NCBI RefSeq assembly: GCF_002979515.1
Contig: NZ_PCPA01000001.1
Coordinates: forward strand, 62,001 to 126,000
Reading direction: 5' to 3'
Length of the DNA: 64,000 bases
Source: Microbacterium sp. MYb54
GTDB taxonomy: Bacteria; Actinomycetota; Actinomycetes; Actinomycetales; Microbacteriaceae
Positions 36,398-45,074 of this stretch are shown in pieces. Both the position numbers and the translations under genes were made by a program. Positions within the stretch are counted from its first letter, which is position 1; each line of letters opens with the position of its first letter. A model generated the notes under the pieces. It was given only the letters and a program-made list of their open reading frames with translations, was not told where the DNA came from and made no database searches.

Positions 36398-37318
36398 ATG
36401 TCTGCAGGAACCGGCGCTTCGTATGTCTTCGGTCGGCACGAACCGGCGTCGCACGTGCTCATCCACGTCAGCGATCCGCACTTCCTCGCCGGGGGAGCGC
36501 ATCTGGGCGGCCGCTACGACGTCGCGGCGAATTTCGCGCGGACTCTCGAAGCGATCCGAACGGTCCATCCGCATCCGGCCGCGATAGTCATCACGGGTGA
36601 CCTGGCCGATCTGGGCGAGCCCGACGCCTATCAGCGCCTTCGCGCGGCTGTCGAACCGGTCGCGGAAGAGCTGAGCGCACCGGTCGTCTGGGTCGCAGGC
36701 AACCATGACGAGCGCCCTGCTCTGCGAGCGGGACTGCTGGGGCTGGACCCGACGGAGGAGCCAGTCACCGGCGTCTGGGACCTCGAGGGACTCCGCCTCA
36801 TCGCGCTGGACACCAGCGTTCCGGGTTGGCATCACGGAGATCTCGACCGGGGGCAGCTGTCCTGGCTCGCCGACGTGCTCGCCGAGCCCGCTCCTCACGG
36901 CACGCTGCTGGCGATGCACCACCCGCCGGTACCGAGTCATCTGCCTCTCTTCGACATCCTGGAGCTGCGTCATCAGGACGAGCTCGCCGCCGTCATCCGT
37001 GACAGCGATGTCCGGGGCATCCTCGCCGGTCACCTGCACTACTCCTCGCACGGGCTGTTCGCGGGGGTCCCGGTGAGCGTGGCGTCGGCGACCTGCTACA
37101 CGATGAACGTGGCGCGCCCCTCGGCCGAGGTGAACGGCATGGAAGCCGCGCAGGCCTTCCAGTTGGTCCATGTATATCCCGACACGATCACGCACACCGT
37201 GGTTCCGGTGACCGATGCGGCGACCGGCGACTACTTCTCCGAAGCATGGCTGGAGCGCATGTCGAAGCTCACACCGGAAGGGCGACTCGAGGCCTTCTCC
37301 CGCAAACCCGGACGCTGA
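36398..37318 (+). CDS. Calcineurin-type phosphodiesterase (class III cyclic nucleotide PDE-like)
   Basis: A 306-residue dinuclear metallophosphoesterase. Metal motifs in order: SDPHF (about 26-30), GDLAD, GNHDE, MHHPP and GHLHYSSH. The arrangement matches CpdA/Rv0805-type enzymes, which hydrolyse cyclic nucleotides among other phosphodiesters. The in vivo substrate is not settled by sequence. It lies after the phosphate transport pair but has its own promoter. Confidence 0.88.
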   Translation: MSAGTGASYVFGRHEPASHVLIHVSDPHFLAGGAHLGGRYDVAANFARTLEAIRTVHPHPAAIVITGDLADLGEPDAYQRLRAAVEPVAEELSAPVVWVAGNHDERPALRAGLLGLDPTEEPVTGVWDLEGLRLIALDTSVPGWHHGDLDRGQLSWLADVLAEPAPHGTLLAMHHPPVPSHLPLFDILELRHQDELAAVIRDSDVRGILAGHLHYSSHGLFAGVPVSVASATCYTMNVARPSAEVNGMEAAQAFQLVHVYPDTITHTVVPVTDAATGDYFSEAWLERMSKLTPEGRLEAFSRKPGR

Positions 37319-37324
37319 GCGGCG

Positions 37325-37330
37325 TAGACT
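37325..37330 (+). promoter_or_regulatory. -10 box of aspA
   Basis: TAGACT, giving a leader of about 45 bases before ATG 37382. No clear -35 box. Confidence 0.45.
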
Positions 37331-37381
37331 GGTGGGCATCCCCCACCCCTTTTCACCCGCCACGACCCACGAGGATGTGAC

Positions 37382-38842
37382 ATGGCTTCTGCCGCGCCTA
37401 CCCTGACCCGTACCGAGACCGATTCGCTCGGGAGCATGGAGATTCCCGTCGACGCGTACTGGGGGATCCATACCGCCCGCGCCGACGCGAACTTCCCGAT
37501 CACGAAGCGACCCATCTCGGTGTATCCCGACCTGGTGGTGGGGCTTGCGATGGTCAAGCAGGCGAGTGCCCGTGCCAACCGCGAGATCGGTGTGCTCGAT
37601 CCCGAGCGGGCGGACCTGATCGACCGCGCAGCGCAGCGCGTGATCGACGGCGAGTTCCACGAGCAGTTCACAGTCGGCGTCATCCAGGGCGGTGCTGGCA
37701 CCTCGACCAACATGAACGCGAACGAGGTCATCACCAACATCGCGCTCGAGCTCGCCGGCCGCGAGAAGGGCGATTACGCCTTCCTGTCGCCGATCGACCA
37801 CACCAACCGCAGCCAGTCCACGAACGATGTCTACCCGACCGCGGTGAAGATCGGCCTCTCGCTGACGCTGCGCTCGCTGCTCGAGGAGCTCGACCTGCTG
37901 CGCCTCTCGTTCCTGGGCAAGTCGCGGGAGTTCCATGATGTCCTGAAGGTCGGGCGCACCCAGCTGCAGGATGCCGTGCCCATGACGCTCGGTCAGGAGT
38001 TCAACGGCTTCGCCACGACGCTCGGCTACGACCACACGCGCCTCACTGAGAACGCCTCGTTGATGTTCGAGATCAACATGGGCGCCACCGCGATCGGCAC
38101 GGGTATCACGACGCACTCGGGCTACGCGCCTGCTGTGCTCAAGCACCTGCGTCAGATCACCGAGCTCGATCTGCGCACCGCCGGCGACCTGGTCGAGGCG
38201 ACCAGCGACACCGGCTCGTTCATGTCGTTCTCCTCGACGCTCAAGCGCAACGCGATGAAGCTGTCGAAGATCTGCAACGACCTGCGTCTTCTCTCCTCCG
38301 GACCGCAGGCCGGGTTCGGCGAGATCAACCTTCCCGCGATGCAGGCGGGCTCCAGCATCATGCCCGGCAAGGTCAACCCCGTCATCCCCGAGGTCGTGAA
38401 CCAGGTCGCGTTCGCCGTCGCCGGTGCCGACATGACGGTCACGATGGCTGCGGAAGCCGGACAGCTGCAGCTGAACGCCTTCGAGCCTGTCATCGCGCAC
38501 TCGATCTTCCAGTCCATCACCTGGATGCGTCAGGCGATGTGGACCCTGCGCGTCAACTGCGTCGACGGCATCACGGCCAACCGCGATCGTCTGGGTGCGA
38601 TGGTCGGCGCCTCGGTCGGTGTCATCACGGCCCTGACTCCGTTCATCGGCTACGCGGCGGCCGCGGCGCTCGCGAAGACCGCACTCCTGACCAACCGCAG
38701 CGTGGCCGACCTGGTCGTCGAGGCCGGCCTGATGTCGCGCGACGAGGTCGTCAAGCAGCTGTCACCCGCGCGTCTGTCGGGACTCGAGACCATCACGGCC
38801 GCGATCCCCGTGATCTCGCCGGAGGATCTCATCGAGATCTGA
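37382..38842 (+). CDS. aspA: Aspartate ammonia-lyase
   Basis: A 486-residue homotetrameric lyase converting aspartate to fumarate and ammonia. The superfamily signature GSSIMPGKVNP marks the catalytic loop; earlier conserved regions are TSTNMNANEV and GRTQLQDAVPMTLGQE. The family is easily confused with fumarase C, but TNMNANEV and the TLxxF region favour aspartase. A 21-bp-arm hairpin follows. The dicarboxylate carrier dctA is 20 kb away, giving a possible fumarate route. Confidence 0.93.
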   Translation: MASAAPTLTRTETDSLGSMEIPVDAYWGIHTARADANFPITKRPISVYPDLVVGLAMVKQASARANREIGVLDPERADLIDRAAQRVIDGEFHEQFTVGVIQGGAGTSTNMNANEVITNIALELAGREKGDYAFLSPIDHTNRSQSTNDVYPTAVKIGLSLTLRSLLEELDLLRLSFLGKSREFHDVLKVGRTQLQDAVPMTLGQEFNGFATTLGYDHTRLTENASLMFEINMGATAIGTGITTHSGYAPAVLKHLRQITELDLRTAGDLVEATSDTGSFMSFSSTLKRNAMKLSKICNDLRLLSSGPQAGFGEINLPAMQAGSSIMPGKVNPVIPEVVNQVAFAVAGADMTVTMAAEAGQLQLNAFEPVIAHSIFQSITWMRQAMWTLRVNCVDGITANRDRLGAMVGASVGVITALTPFIGYAAAAALAKTALLTNRSVADLVVEAGLMSRDEVVKQLSPARLSGLETITAAIPVISPEDLIEI

Positions 38843-38852
38843 TCGACTCCAA

Positions 38853-38896
38853 AGAACGAGGGGGATGGATGCCGTGGCATCCATCCCCCTCGTTCT
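38853..38896. terminator. Strong bidirectional hairpin between aspA and the FAH-family gene
   Basis: Perfectly complementary 21-bp arms with a 2-base loop lie between two convergent stops. Confidence 0.9.
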
Positions 38897-38909
38897 GCGT
38901 CTGGCAGTC

Positions 38910-39779
38910 TCAGTCGGTGATGCGGCAGTGGGTCGTGAGTTCGCCGATGCCGTCGATGCCGACCGTGACGGTCGAGTGATCGCGAAGGAAGATCTGCGGG
39001 TCGCGCGAGTAACCCGCGCCGCCGGGGCTGCCGGTCGAGATGAGGGTACCGGGCAGCAGTGTGAGCGACTGCGAGAGGTGCGCGATCAGCTTCGCGACCG
39101 AGCGCACCATCTGATCGGTGCTGGCGTCCTGCACCGTGTGGCCGTCGACGACGGTCCAGATGTGCAGGTCCTGCGGGTCGGCGATCTCGTCTGCCGTCAC
39201 CGCGAACGGTCCGGTGGGAGTGAAGCCGTCGAAAGACTTGCAGCGGGACCACTGCGCCTCGGAGAACTGGATGTTCCTGGCGGTGATGTCGTTGACGACG
39301 GTGTAGCCCCACACGTGGGAGAGGGCATCCGACTCGGTGACGTCCTTCGCGGGGGAGCCGATGAGCACACCGAGCTCGGCCTCGTAGTCGACGGCTTCGC
39401 TCAGGCTCCGTGGCCACGAGGTGGTCTGGTCGTGCCCCGTGAGCGAGTTCGGCCACAGCGTGAACACCGTGGGGGCGGCATCGGTCTTCAGCCCGAGCTC
39501 GCTCGAGTGTGCGGCGTAGTTGAGGCCGACGGCCAGCACCGCAGGGGGAGCGAGCACTGCGGACGCGTACTCCCAGTCGCCGAGCGGATGCCGCGCGGCG
39601 GTGTCGTCGGCCAGGGCGTCGCGCAACCGCTCGAGCGCTGCCTCGCCGCCCTCGATCAGCTGCTGCAGCGTGGCTGGAGCGTCGGTCAGGAGATCAGAGA
39701 CGAGGATGGCGTCCGAGTCCTGCACCACGGCGAGAACCGCACCAGGGGAGTCAGGACGGCGCAGATGAGCGAACCGCAT
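38910..39779 (-). CDS. Fumarylacetoacetate hydrolase-family protein
   Basis: A 289-residue metal-dependent hydrolase/isomerase/decarboxylase. FAH-type metal ligands lie in VDYEAELGVLIG (the E and later D), and the family strands GYTVVNDITARN and FDGFTPTGPF are clear. Members act on 2-oxo acids such as acylpyruvates or catechol-cleavage products; the substrate here is unknown. ATG is leaderless behind TAGCGT. Confidence 0.9.
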   Translation of the reverse strand: MRFAHLRRPDSPGAVLAVVQDSDAILVSDLLTDAPATLQQLIEGGEAALERLRDALADDTAARHPLGDWEYASAVLAPPAVLAVGLNYAAHSSELGLKTDAAPTVFTLWPNSLTGHDQTTSWPRSLSEAVDYEAELGVLIGSPAKDVTESDALSHVWGYTVVNDITARNIQFSEAQWSRCKSFDGFTPTGPFAVTADEIADPQDLHIWTVVDGHTVQDASTDQMVRSVAKLIAHLSQSLTLLPGTLISTGSPGGAGYSRDPQIFLRDHSTVTVGIDGIGELTTHCRITD

Positions 39780-39785
39780 GCTACT

Positions 39786-39862
39786 ACGCTACCGGGTGGC
39801 GGGCCGTGAGCGGGTGGAGGACTCGGCCATACCCGGGCCCTTACTCTTGTGCCGCATAAGCT
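39786..39862. promoter_or_regulatory. Divergent leaderless promoters of the FAH and PrsW-like genes
   Basis: TAGCGT (minus, 39786-39791) and TAAGCT (plus, 39857-39862), each six bases from the ATG. Confidence 0.6.
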
Positions 39863-39868
39863 TTGGCT

Positions 39869-41155
39869 ATGAGTTTCGGAGGACCACCCCCGTCGCAGCC
39901 ACCGCCCTATTCGCCGCCACCAGCACAGCCGGTGGGTCGACAGGGCTCTCCCGAGGGGCGGTACGCGGCGCCGGCACCCTCGCTGCCGCAGCAGGGGTAC
40001 GCGTCTTCGTTGGCGCAGCCGACGCCGTACACGCCGCCGGCTCCCGTCGCTCCGTCGCCGGCCGAGTCGCTGCCGGCACTGCCGGTGCCGACGCGGAAAG
40101 GGCGCTCGGTCTCGCTCTGGCTGTTCGGATTCCTCGGCTTCCTGCTCCTCGCGCTGATCGGCTACTTCGGATGGGCTCTCGGCGCCGTCGCCTCCGTCGT
40201 CGGTCTGGTGCTGGCGCTCATTCCACTCACCGTCGTGTTCCTCGGTGTGCGGATCATCGACCGCTGGGAGCCCGAGCCGAAGCGTCTGGTGATCTTCGCG
40301 ATCGCCTGGGGAGCGGTGGCAGCAGCCGGGCTCTCACTGCTCGTCGATGTCGGGCTGAAGGTCTTGATCGGCCCGACCAGCGATGCGTTCTCCGCCGTGG
40401 TGCAGGCGCCGATCGTCGAGGAGTTCTGGAAGGGTCTCGGTGTCTTCCTGATCTTCCTGCTCGCTCGACGCGCATTCGATGGGCCGGTCGACGGCGTCGT
40501 ATACGGAGCGCTCGTCGGCGCGGGTTTCGCCTTCACCGAGAACATCCAGTACTTCGCGCTCAGCCTGATCGAGGGCGGGGGTGAGCAGCTGACGGTCACG
40601 TTCGGGGTCCGTGCCATCCTCTCGCCGTTCGCGCATGCGATGTTCACGGCTGTGACAGGCTTCGCGATCGGCCTCGTCGCGCGCCGTCACGGGTCGGCGC
40701 AGTCGGCACTCGGCGTCGGTCTGCTCGGCTTCGTCGGAGCAGTGCTGCTGCATGCCCTGTGGAACGGCTCCGCCACCTTCGCGGACTTCTTCGGGCTCTA
40801 CTTCACCCTCCAGGTGCCACTCTTCATCGGCTTCATCCTCGGCATCATCGCGCTGCGCAGAGAAGAGGCCAGGCTCACCAGAGCCCGACTCGAGGACTAT
40901 GCGGCGGCAGGATGGTTCACGCCGGAGGAGGTCACGATGCTCGCGACTCCCAGCGGTCGCAAGGTGGGCCTCGCATGGGCTGCCGGGCTTCGCGGAGATC
41001 GTCGTCCTCTGATGCGAGCGTTCATCAAGGACGCCACCGAGCTCGCTGCAGTCCGCCAGCGCGCCATCACCGGTCGCGATCCGATGGCGGTGGAGGATGA
41101 GCGTGCGCTGCTGATCCGCACCCGCGCCACCAGGGCGGCGCTGCTGGCCTACTGA
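39869..41155 (+). CDS. PrsW-family intramembrane metalloprotease
   Basis: A 428-residue membrane protein. A Pro-rich cytosolic N-terminus (1-75, PPPSQPPPYSPPP) precedes about eight membrane helices. PrsW motifs: EEFWKGLG, GFAFTENIQYF, HAMFTAVTG and LHALWN, which form the putative metal site. B. subtilis PrsW cleaves an anti-sigma factor; the target here is unknown. ATG 39869 is chosen over TTG 39863 because TAAGCT lies six bases before it. The C-terminal 100 residues are cytosolic. Confidence 0.9.
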   Translation: MSFGGPPPSQPPPYSPPPAQPVGRQGSPEGRYAAPAPSLPQQGYASSLAQPTPYTPPAPVAPSPAESLPALPVPTRKGRSVSLWLFGFLGFLLLALIGYFGWALGAVASVVGLVLALIPLTVVFLGVRIIDRWEPEPKRLVIFAIAWGAVAAAGLSLLVDVGLKVLIGPTSDAFSAVVQAPIVEEFWKGLGVFLIFLLARRAFDGPVDGVVYGALVGAGFAFTENIQYFALSLIEGGGEQLTVTFGVRAILSPFAHAMFTAVTGFAIGLVARRHGSAQSALGVGLLGFVGAVLLHALWNGSATFADFFGLYFTLQVPLFIGFILGIIALRREEARLTRARLEDYAAAGWFTPEEVTMLATPSGRKVGLAWAAGLRGDRRPLMRAFIKDATELAAVRQRAITGRDPMAVEDERALLIRTRATRAALLAY

Positions 41156-41201
41156 GGCAGATCCTGGCGGAGTACCCTGCTCGGGAGGAAGGCGGTGGAG
41201 C

Positions 41202-41882
41202 ATGAGTACATTCGTCGTGGTTCATGGTGGCGGAGACGTGGGCTGGTCCTGGCATCTCGTCGCTGCCGAGCTGAGAGCGCGCGGGCACGTGGTCTTCACT
41301 CCCGACTTGCCCGCCGATGACGACGCGCTCACTCTCGACGACTATGCCGACGCGGTCGTGGCGCACGTCGGTGCGCGGCCAGGGGTGGTCGTGGTCGGAC
41401 ATTCCTTCGGAGCCTTCACGGCGCCACTGGTCGCCGAGCGACTCTCGGCCGATCTCCTCGTCCTGATCGCGGGGATGATCCCGGCACCGGGCGAGCCGCC
41501 GGAGCGGTGGTGGGCGAACTCCGGATACCTCGCAGCGTCGCAGGCGCAGGCCGCTCTGGATGGTGGGCTGACGGGCAACGACGATCCGTATGTGAGCTTT
41601 TACAACGATGTCCCGCGCGACCTGGCCGAAGAGGCACTGCGACGAGAGCGGGCGCATCCGTCGCAGGCGGCGATGGAGGGGCCGTGGCCGCTGTCGGAGT
41701 GGCCTGCCGTGCCGACGAAGGTCATCGTGTTCAGCGACGATCGCTTCTTCCCTGCGGCCTTCCTCCGCGACCTCGCCCTCGAGCGTCTGGGAGTGCGCGC
41801 GGACGAAGTGCCGGGCGGGCATTGCGCGATGTTGAGCCGGCCGGCCGAGATCGCCGAGATGCTCGACGGATACGTCGGCTGA
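41202..41882 (+). CDS. Alpha/beta hydrolase
   Basis: A 226-residue hydrolase with nucleophile S68 in GHSFG, oxyanion HGGG (8-11) and probable catalytic H207 in GGHCAML; the acid is likely in FSDDRFF. No lid insertion is seen. It resembles small esterases such as salicylate-esterase-like proteins; the substrate is unknown. GGAGGAAGG lies upstream with a gap of about 9 bases. Confidence 0.88.
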   Translation: MSTFVVVHGGGDVGWSWHLVAAELRARGHVVFTPDLPADDDALTLDDYADAVVAHVGARPGVVVVGHSFGAFTAPLVAERLSADLLVLIAGMIPAPGEPPERWWANSGYLAASQAQAALDGGLTGNDDPYVSFYNDVPRDLAEEALRRERAHPSQAAMEGPWPLSEWPAVPTKVIVFSDDRFFPAAFLRDLALERLGVRADEVPGGHCAMLSRPAEIAEMLDGYVG

Positions 41883-41907
41883 AGTCGAGGAACTCGCCCC
41901 TGGCAAG

Positions 41908-41958
41908 ACTCAGCGCCCGACGCTGCGGCGATGCCTGCGAGTCTCCCGGGCGCTGAGT
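41908..41958 (+). terminator. Hairpin after the alpha/beta hydrolase gene
   Basis: ACTCAGCGCCCG pairs with CGGGCGCTGAGT around a 27-base loop. The rest of the 219-bp gap (to 42101) shows the FKBP promoter and no ORF. Confidence 0.65.
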
Positions 41959-42065
41959 TGATCTGTAATCAGGGTGCACCCGACCCGTCGTGAGTGTCAA
42001 GAGCTTCTTGTCCGCCGACCACGACCCCGGTGTCGAGGTGTTCGCTGTGAGCAGGTGCGTTCGCG

Positions 42066-42095
42066 TTGACCGCGCCCGCGATGCTCGGGTTTGAT
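42066..42095 (+). promoter_or_regulatory. Leaderless promoter of the FKBP gene
   Basis: TTGACC (42066-42071), an 18-base spacer, then TTTGAT (42090-42095), six bases before ATG 42102. This is one of the few here with a clear -35. Confidence 0.7.
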
Positions 42096-42101
42096 GGAAG
42101 C

Positions 42102-42467
42102 ATGACTGATCGCACAAAGCCTGAGTTCGACGCCCCCAGCGGGCCCGCTCCCGCGGAGCTCGTCATCCGCGACATCATCGTGGGTGACGGCGCGGAGGCC
42201 CAGCGGGGCGACACCGTGACCGTCCACTACGCCGGCGTCGAGTTCGAGTCCGGCGAGGAGTTCGACTCCTCGTGGGGACGCGGCGAGACCATCCAGTTCC
42301 CGTTGGCCGCTCTGGTTCAGGGGTGGCAGGAAGGAATCCCCGGCATGAAGGTCGGCGGTCGCCGCGAGCTCATCGTTCCGCCGCACCTCGCCTACGGTCC
42401 GGCCGGAGGAGGGCACTTCCTCTCCGGTAAGACGCTGATCTTCATCATCGATCTCATCGCGGTCTGA
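42102..42467 (+). CDS. FKBP-type peptidyl-prolyl isomerase
   Basis: A 121-residue cytosolic rotamase. FKBP landmarks: GDTVTVHYAG, GEEFDSSWGRG, VQGWQEGIPGMKVGGRRELIVPP and LAYGPAG. The short form has no signal peptide or extra domain. The ORF opens at 42066, but that ATG would lie inside the promoter. Confidence 0.95.
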   Translation: MTDRTKPEFDAPSGPAPAELVIRDIIVGDGAEAQRGDTVTVHYAGVEFESGEEFDSSWGRGETIQFPLAALVQGWQEGIPGMKVGGRRELIVPPHLAYGPAGGGHFLSGKTLIFIIDLIAV

Positions 42468-42483
42468 CCCCCGTCTGACCTGC

Positions 42484-42523
42484 AACGAGGCGCCCCTCTT
42501 CTTCCGAAGAGGGGCGCCTCGTT
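42484..42523 (+). terminator. Strong hairpin after the FKBP gene
   Basis: Perfect 18-bp arms (AACGAGGCGCCCCTCTTC) with a TTCC loop. Confidence 0.9.
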
Positions 42524-42543
42524 CTGTGTCGGAAAAGAATCTT

Positions 42544-42571
42544 CATTCAGGGGAATATATGCGAGTGAATG
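42544..42571. promoter_or_regulatory. CATTCA/TGAATG inverted repeat upstream of the YceI gene
   Basis: CATTCA (42544-42549) and TGAATG (42566-42571) flank an AT-rich core in the 183-bp gap, a possible operator. The same half-sites occur before the LLM gene at 53102. Confidence 0.35.
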
Positions 42572-42650
42572 TAAGTTGTCACAGGGGTCGCGGTGAACGC
42601 GGCCCTTGTCCCTTGCCGCAGCAGCGGCTGAAGTCTCCGGAGGAGAAACT

Positions 42651-43205
42651 ATGACCAGCATCGAGATTCCCGGCTACCGTCCCGGCACCTGGGTACTTGA
42701 CCCGGCCCACAGTGAGGTCACCTTCAGCGTCCGCCACATGATGATCTCCAAGGTGCGCGGCACCTTCGGTGTCAAGAACGCGACGCTGATCGCTCCCGAG
42801 AACCCTCTCGAGACCAAGGTCGAGGCGACCGTCGACGTCACTTCGGTCGACACCAATGACGAGGGCCGCGACGCGCACCTGCGTTCGGCCGACTTCTTCG
42901 ACACCGAGAACTTCCCCACCATGGAGTTCGTGTCGACGGGCGCACGCGTCAAGGGCGATGACCTGTTCGTCGACGGCGACCTCACGATCCGTGGCATCAC
43001 CAAGCCGGTGAGCTTCGAGCTCGACTTCGGCGGCTTCGGCACCGACCCGTACGGCAACTACAAGGCCGGTGCCTCCGCCAAGGCCGTCATCAACCGTGAG
43101 GACTTCGGTCTCACGTGGAACGCAGCTCTCGAGACCGGTGGCGTTCTCGTCGGCAAGGACATCACGATCAACCTCGACCTGCAGGGCGCTCTGCAGCAGG
43201 ACTGA
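42651..43205 (+). CDS. YceI family lipocalin-like protein
   Basis: A 184-residue beta-barrel protein. YceI landmarks: WVLDPAHSEVTFSVRHMM and the central VDVTSVDTNDEGRDAHLRSADFF; TIRGITKPV follows. Members bind polyisoprenoids or amides. There is no obvious signal peptide, so it is likely cytosolic, as in many actinobacteria. SD GGAGGAG, 7 bases before ATG. Confidence 0.92.
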   Translation: MTSIEIPGYRPGTWVLDPAHSEVTFSVRHMMISKVRGTFGVKNATLIAPENPLETKVEATVDVTSVDTNDEGRDAHLRSADFFDTENFPTMEFVSTGARVKGDDLFVDGDLTIRGITKPVSFELDFGGFGTDPYGNYKAGASAKAVINREDFGLTWNAALETGGVLVGKDITINLDLQGALQQD

Positions 43206-43226
43206 TCCCGTCAGGCAGTTTCCATG

Positions 43227-43254
43227 AACCCCGGGCCCGTCAGGGCTCGGGGTT
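43227..43254. terminator. Hairpin between convergent YceI and MFS genes
   Basis: AACCCCGGGCCC pairs with GGGCTCGGGGTT (one G-U) around GTCA. It overlaps the MFS stop region. Confidence 0.75.
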
Positions 43255-44532
43255 CTCTGCGTCGTAGTCGTGGAACCGGCGGTTGCGGCGGGCGAGCATC
43301 GCCACGAGGGCGATCACCAGGACTCCGCCCAGCAGCGGCGGGAACCACAGGGTCGTCAGGGTCGCGAGGGTGCCGGCGTACAGTGCTCCGACGCGCGGGC
43401 CTCCGGCCACCACCACGACGAACAGTCCCTGGAGACGGCCCCGCATGGCATCGGGCACTGCTGCCTGCATCATCGTGTTGCGGTAGATCGAACTGACGTT
43501 GTCCGAGGCGCCGGACAAAGCCAGCGCGACGCAGGCGGCGACGATCAGTCCGATGTGCGGAGCCGTCTCGCTGGCCGGAGATGAGAAGGCGCCGACGAGC
43601 AGCACGACGCTGAACAGCAGGATCGATGCGCCATAGGCCTCGACGGCCCGTGCGATTCCACGACCGTGCCAGCGGTACTGCACCACGCGGCCCGAGAACA
43701 GGCTCGACGTGAAGGTGCCGACCGCGACGGCGGCGGTGAGGATGCCGGTAGTGAGTGCTCCGCCGCCGAGGAGGACGGTGCCGAGGGCGGGGAAGAGGAC
43801 GAGGGGCTGCCCGAAGGTCATCGCGATGATGTCGATGATGTACTGCATCCGGATGTTGCCCGCTTTGCGAAGGAATCGCCAGCCGTCGACGAGAGACTCG
43901 AGACCGGGGCGGACCGTCTCTCCCTCCGGCCGCAGCGACGGCAGCGTCCACAGTCCGAGGAACATCGACAGCATCAACACGACGTCGATCGTGTAGGTCC
44001 AGCCGTATCCGGTGAGCGCGACGAGGAGACCTGCCAGTGCAGGTCCCGCCATCACCGTCAGCCCGAAGGCGACGCCGTTGAGGGCGGATGCGGCGGCCAG
44101 CTGTGCCCGTGGGATGAGGCGCGGCACGATCGCTGTGCGCGTCGCCATGCCCACCGAGTTCGCCGCAGAGTTGATGATGCTCAGCACATACAGCCACCAG
44201 ATGGTCTCCATGCCGGTCCAGGTGAGGGCTGCGAGCAGAGCGGTGGAGGCGAACGTGATCGTCGCCGCGATCAGGGCGACGCGACGTCGGTCGAAGGCAT
44301 CCGCGAGCATGCCGCCGTACAGGCCGGCGAGGATCATCGGCACGAGGCCGGCGACGGCGATCATCGAGACGGCGAAGGTGCTCTGCGTCAGTGCGAACAC
44401 ATGCAGCATCACCGTGACGATGGTGAGCTGACCCCCGATGCCTGCGAGGGTCGAGCCGATCCACATTCGGGCGAATGCTGGGCTGGTCTTCAGCGGGGTG
44501 AGGTCGATCAGATGACCGCGCCGGGCGCTCAC
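43240..44532 (-). CDS. MFS transporter
   Basis: A 430-residue major facilitator with twelve predicted helices. The loop 2-3 motif GGMLADAFDRRRV and the second-half repeat are visible; it resembles the drug-efflux/MFS_3 group. The substrate is unknown. GTG 44532 is chosen because a promoter (TAGGCT 44559-44564) lies inside the longer ORF that opens at 44670, and GAAGAAG serves as SD. Its GTG overlaps the TGA of a leaderless short ORF (GTGA), so translation may be coupled. Confidence 0.88.
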   Translation of the reverse strand: MSARRGHLIDLTPLKTSPAFARMWIGSTLAGIGGQLTIVTVMLHVFALTQSTFAVSMIAVAGLVPMILAGLYGGMLADAFDRRRVALIAATITFASTALLAALTWTGMETIWWLYVLSIINSAANSVGMATRTAIVPRLIPRAQLAAASALNGVAFGLTVMAGPALAGLLVALTGYGWTYTIDVVLMLSMFLGLWTLPSLRPEGETVRPGLESLVDGWRFLRKAGNIRMQYIIDIIAMTFGQPLVLFPALGTVLLGGGALTTGILTAAVAVGTFTSSLFSGRVVQYRWHGRGIARAVEAYGASILLFSVVLLVGAFSSPASETAPHIGLIVAACVALALSGASDNVSSIYRNTMMQAAVPDAMRGRLQGLFVVVVAGGPRVGALYAGTLATLTTLWFPPLLGGVLVIALVAMLARRNRRFHDYDAENPEP

Positions 44533-44552
44533 TCGTCGAACTTCTTCTGCAC
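44529..44552 (-). CDS. Leaderless 7-residue upstream ORF (MQKKFDE) coupled to the MFS gene
   Basis: GTG 44552 lies six bases after TAGGCT, the geometry of real leaderless starts here. Seven codons later the TGA overlaps the MFS start as GTGA. The MFS SD-like GAAGAAG is inside this ORF. It would seed translation of the transporter, or regulate it. Confidence 0.5.
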   Translation of the reverse strand: MQKKFDE

Positions 44553-44558
44553 CTTCCG

Positions 44559-44627
44559 AGCCTAGTTGACGCCAGCGGAGGGCCCTCTCCGCCGGTGTCA
44601 CCCAGGGGAGTCGTCGGCTGGTAGACT
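44559..44627. promoter_or_regulatory. Divergent promoters for the MFS and rpsO transcripts
   Basis: TAGGCT (minus, 44559-44564) and TAGACT (plus, 44622-44627). Confidence 0.6.
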
Positions 44628-44633
44628 TTCGAG

Positions 44634-44718
44634 GTTGCCGTTCGATCGGCCGCGGATAAAGAGAGCCCACGCATCAGGCGTCGGGCGCCGCGCAACAAGC
44701 TGAAAGGGGATCGAATCT
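44634..44718 (+). promoter_or_regulatory. Structured 5' leader of rpsO
   Basis: About 85 bases. TTCGATC (44641-44647) is exactly complementary to GATCGAA (44709-44715), just before the ATG, and a small ACGC/GCGT hairpin lies between. S15 leaders that bind S15 and block initiation are known in several phyla including actinobacteria; this pairing is a candidate. Confidence 0.5.
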
Positions 44719-44988
44719 ATGGCACTGGAAGCAGACGTCAAGAAGGCGATCATCGAAGAGTACGCGACGCACCCCGGTGACACCGGATCCCCCGAGGTGC
44801 AGGTCGCAATGCTGACGCAGCGCATCAAGGACCTCACCGAGCACCTCAAGGAGCACAAGCACGACCACCACTCGCGTCGTGGGCTGTTCCTGCTCGTGGG
44901 TCAGCGCCGTCGTCTGCTCGGCTACCTCCAGGACATCGACATCGCGCGCTACCGCTCGCTGATCGAGCGTCTCGGACTCCGCCGCTAA
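44719..44988 (+). CDS. rpsO: 30S ribosomal protein S15
   Basis: An 89-residue ribosomal protein with the conserved [15 protein letters not shown] and [23 protein letters not shown]. pnp, which usually follows rpsO, is not here; a terminator and an unrelated membrane gene follow. Confidence 0.98.
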   Translation: MALEADVKKAIIEEYATHPGDTGSPEVQVAMLTQRIKDLTEHLKEHKHDHHSRRGLFLLVGQRRRLLGYLQDIDIARYRSLIERLGLRR

Positions 44989-45030
44989 GGCACTGCAGGC
45001 CTGCGTACAATCGCGCAGAACATTCTTGAG

Positions 45031-45059
45031 AAGGCCGCCCCACGGTGTGGGGCGGCCTT
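45031..45059 (+). terminator. Terminator after rpsO
   Basis: Perfect 13-bp arms (AAGGCCGCCCCAC) with a GGT loop, followed by TTCGTC. Confidence 0.88.
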
Positions 45060-45074
45060 CGTCATGTCTCGGGG

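Noticed and set aside
45006..45011. TACAAT, a good -10 box just before the rpsO terminator.
   Set aside because: There is no -35 partner, and it would give only about 40 bases of RNA before the terminator; not called as a small RNA.
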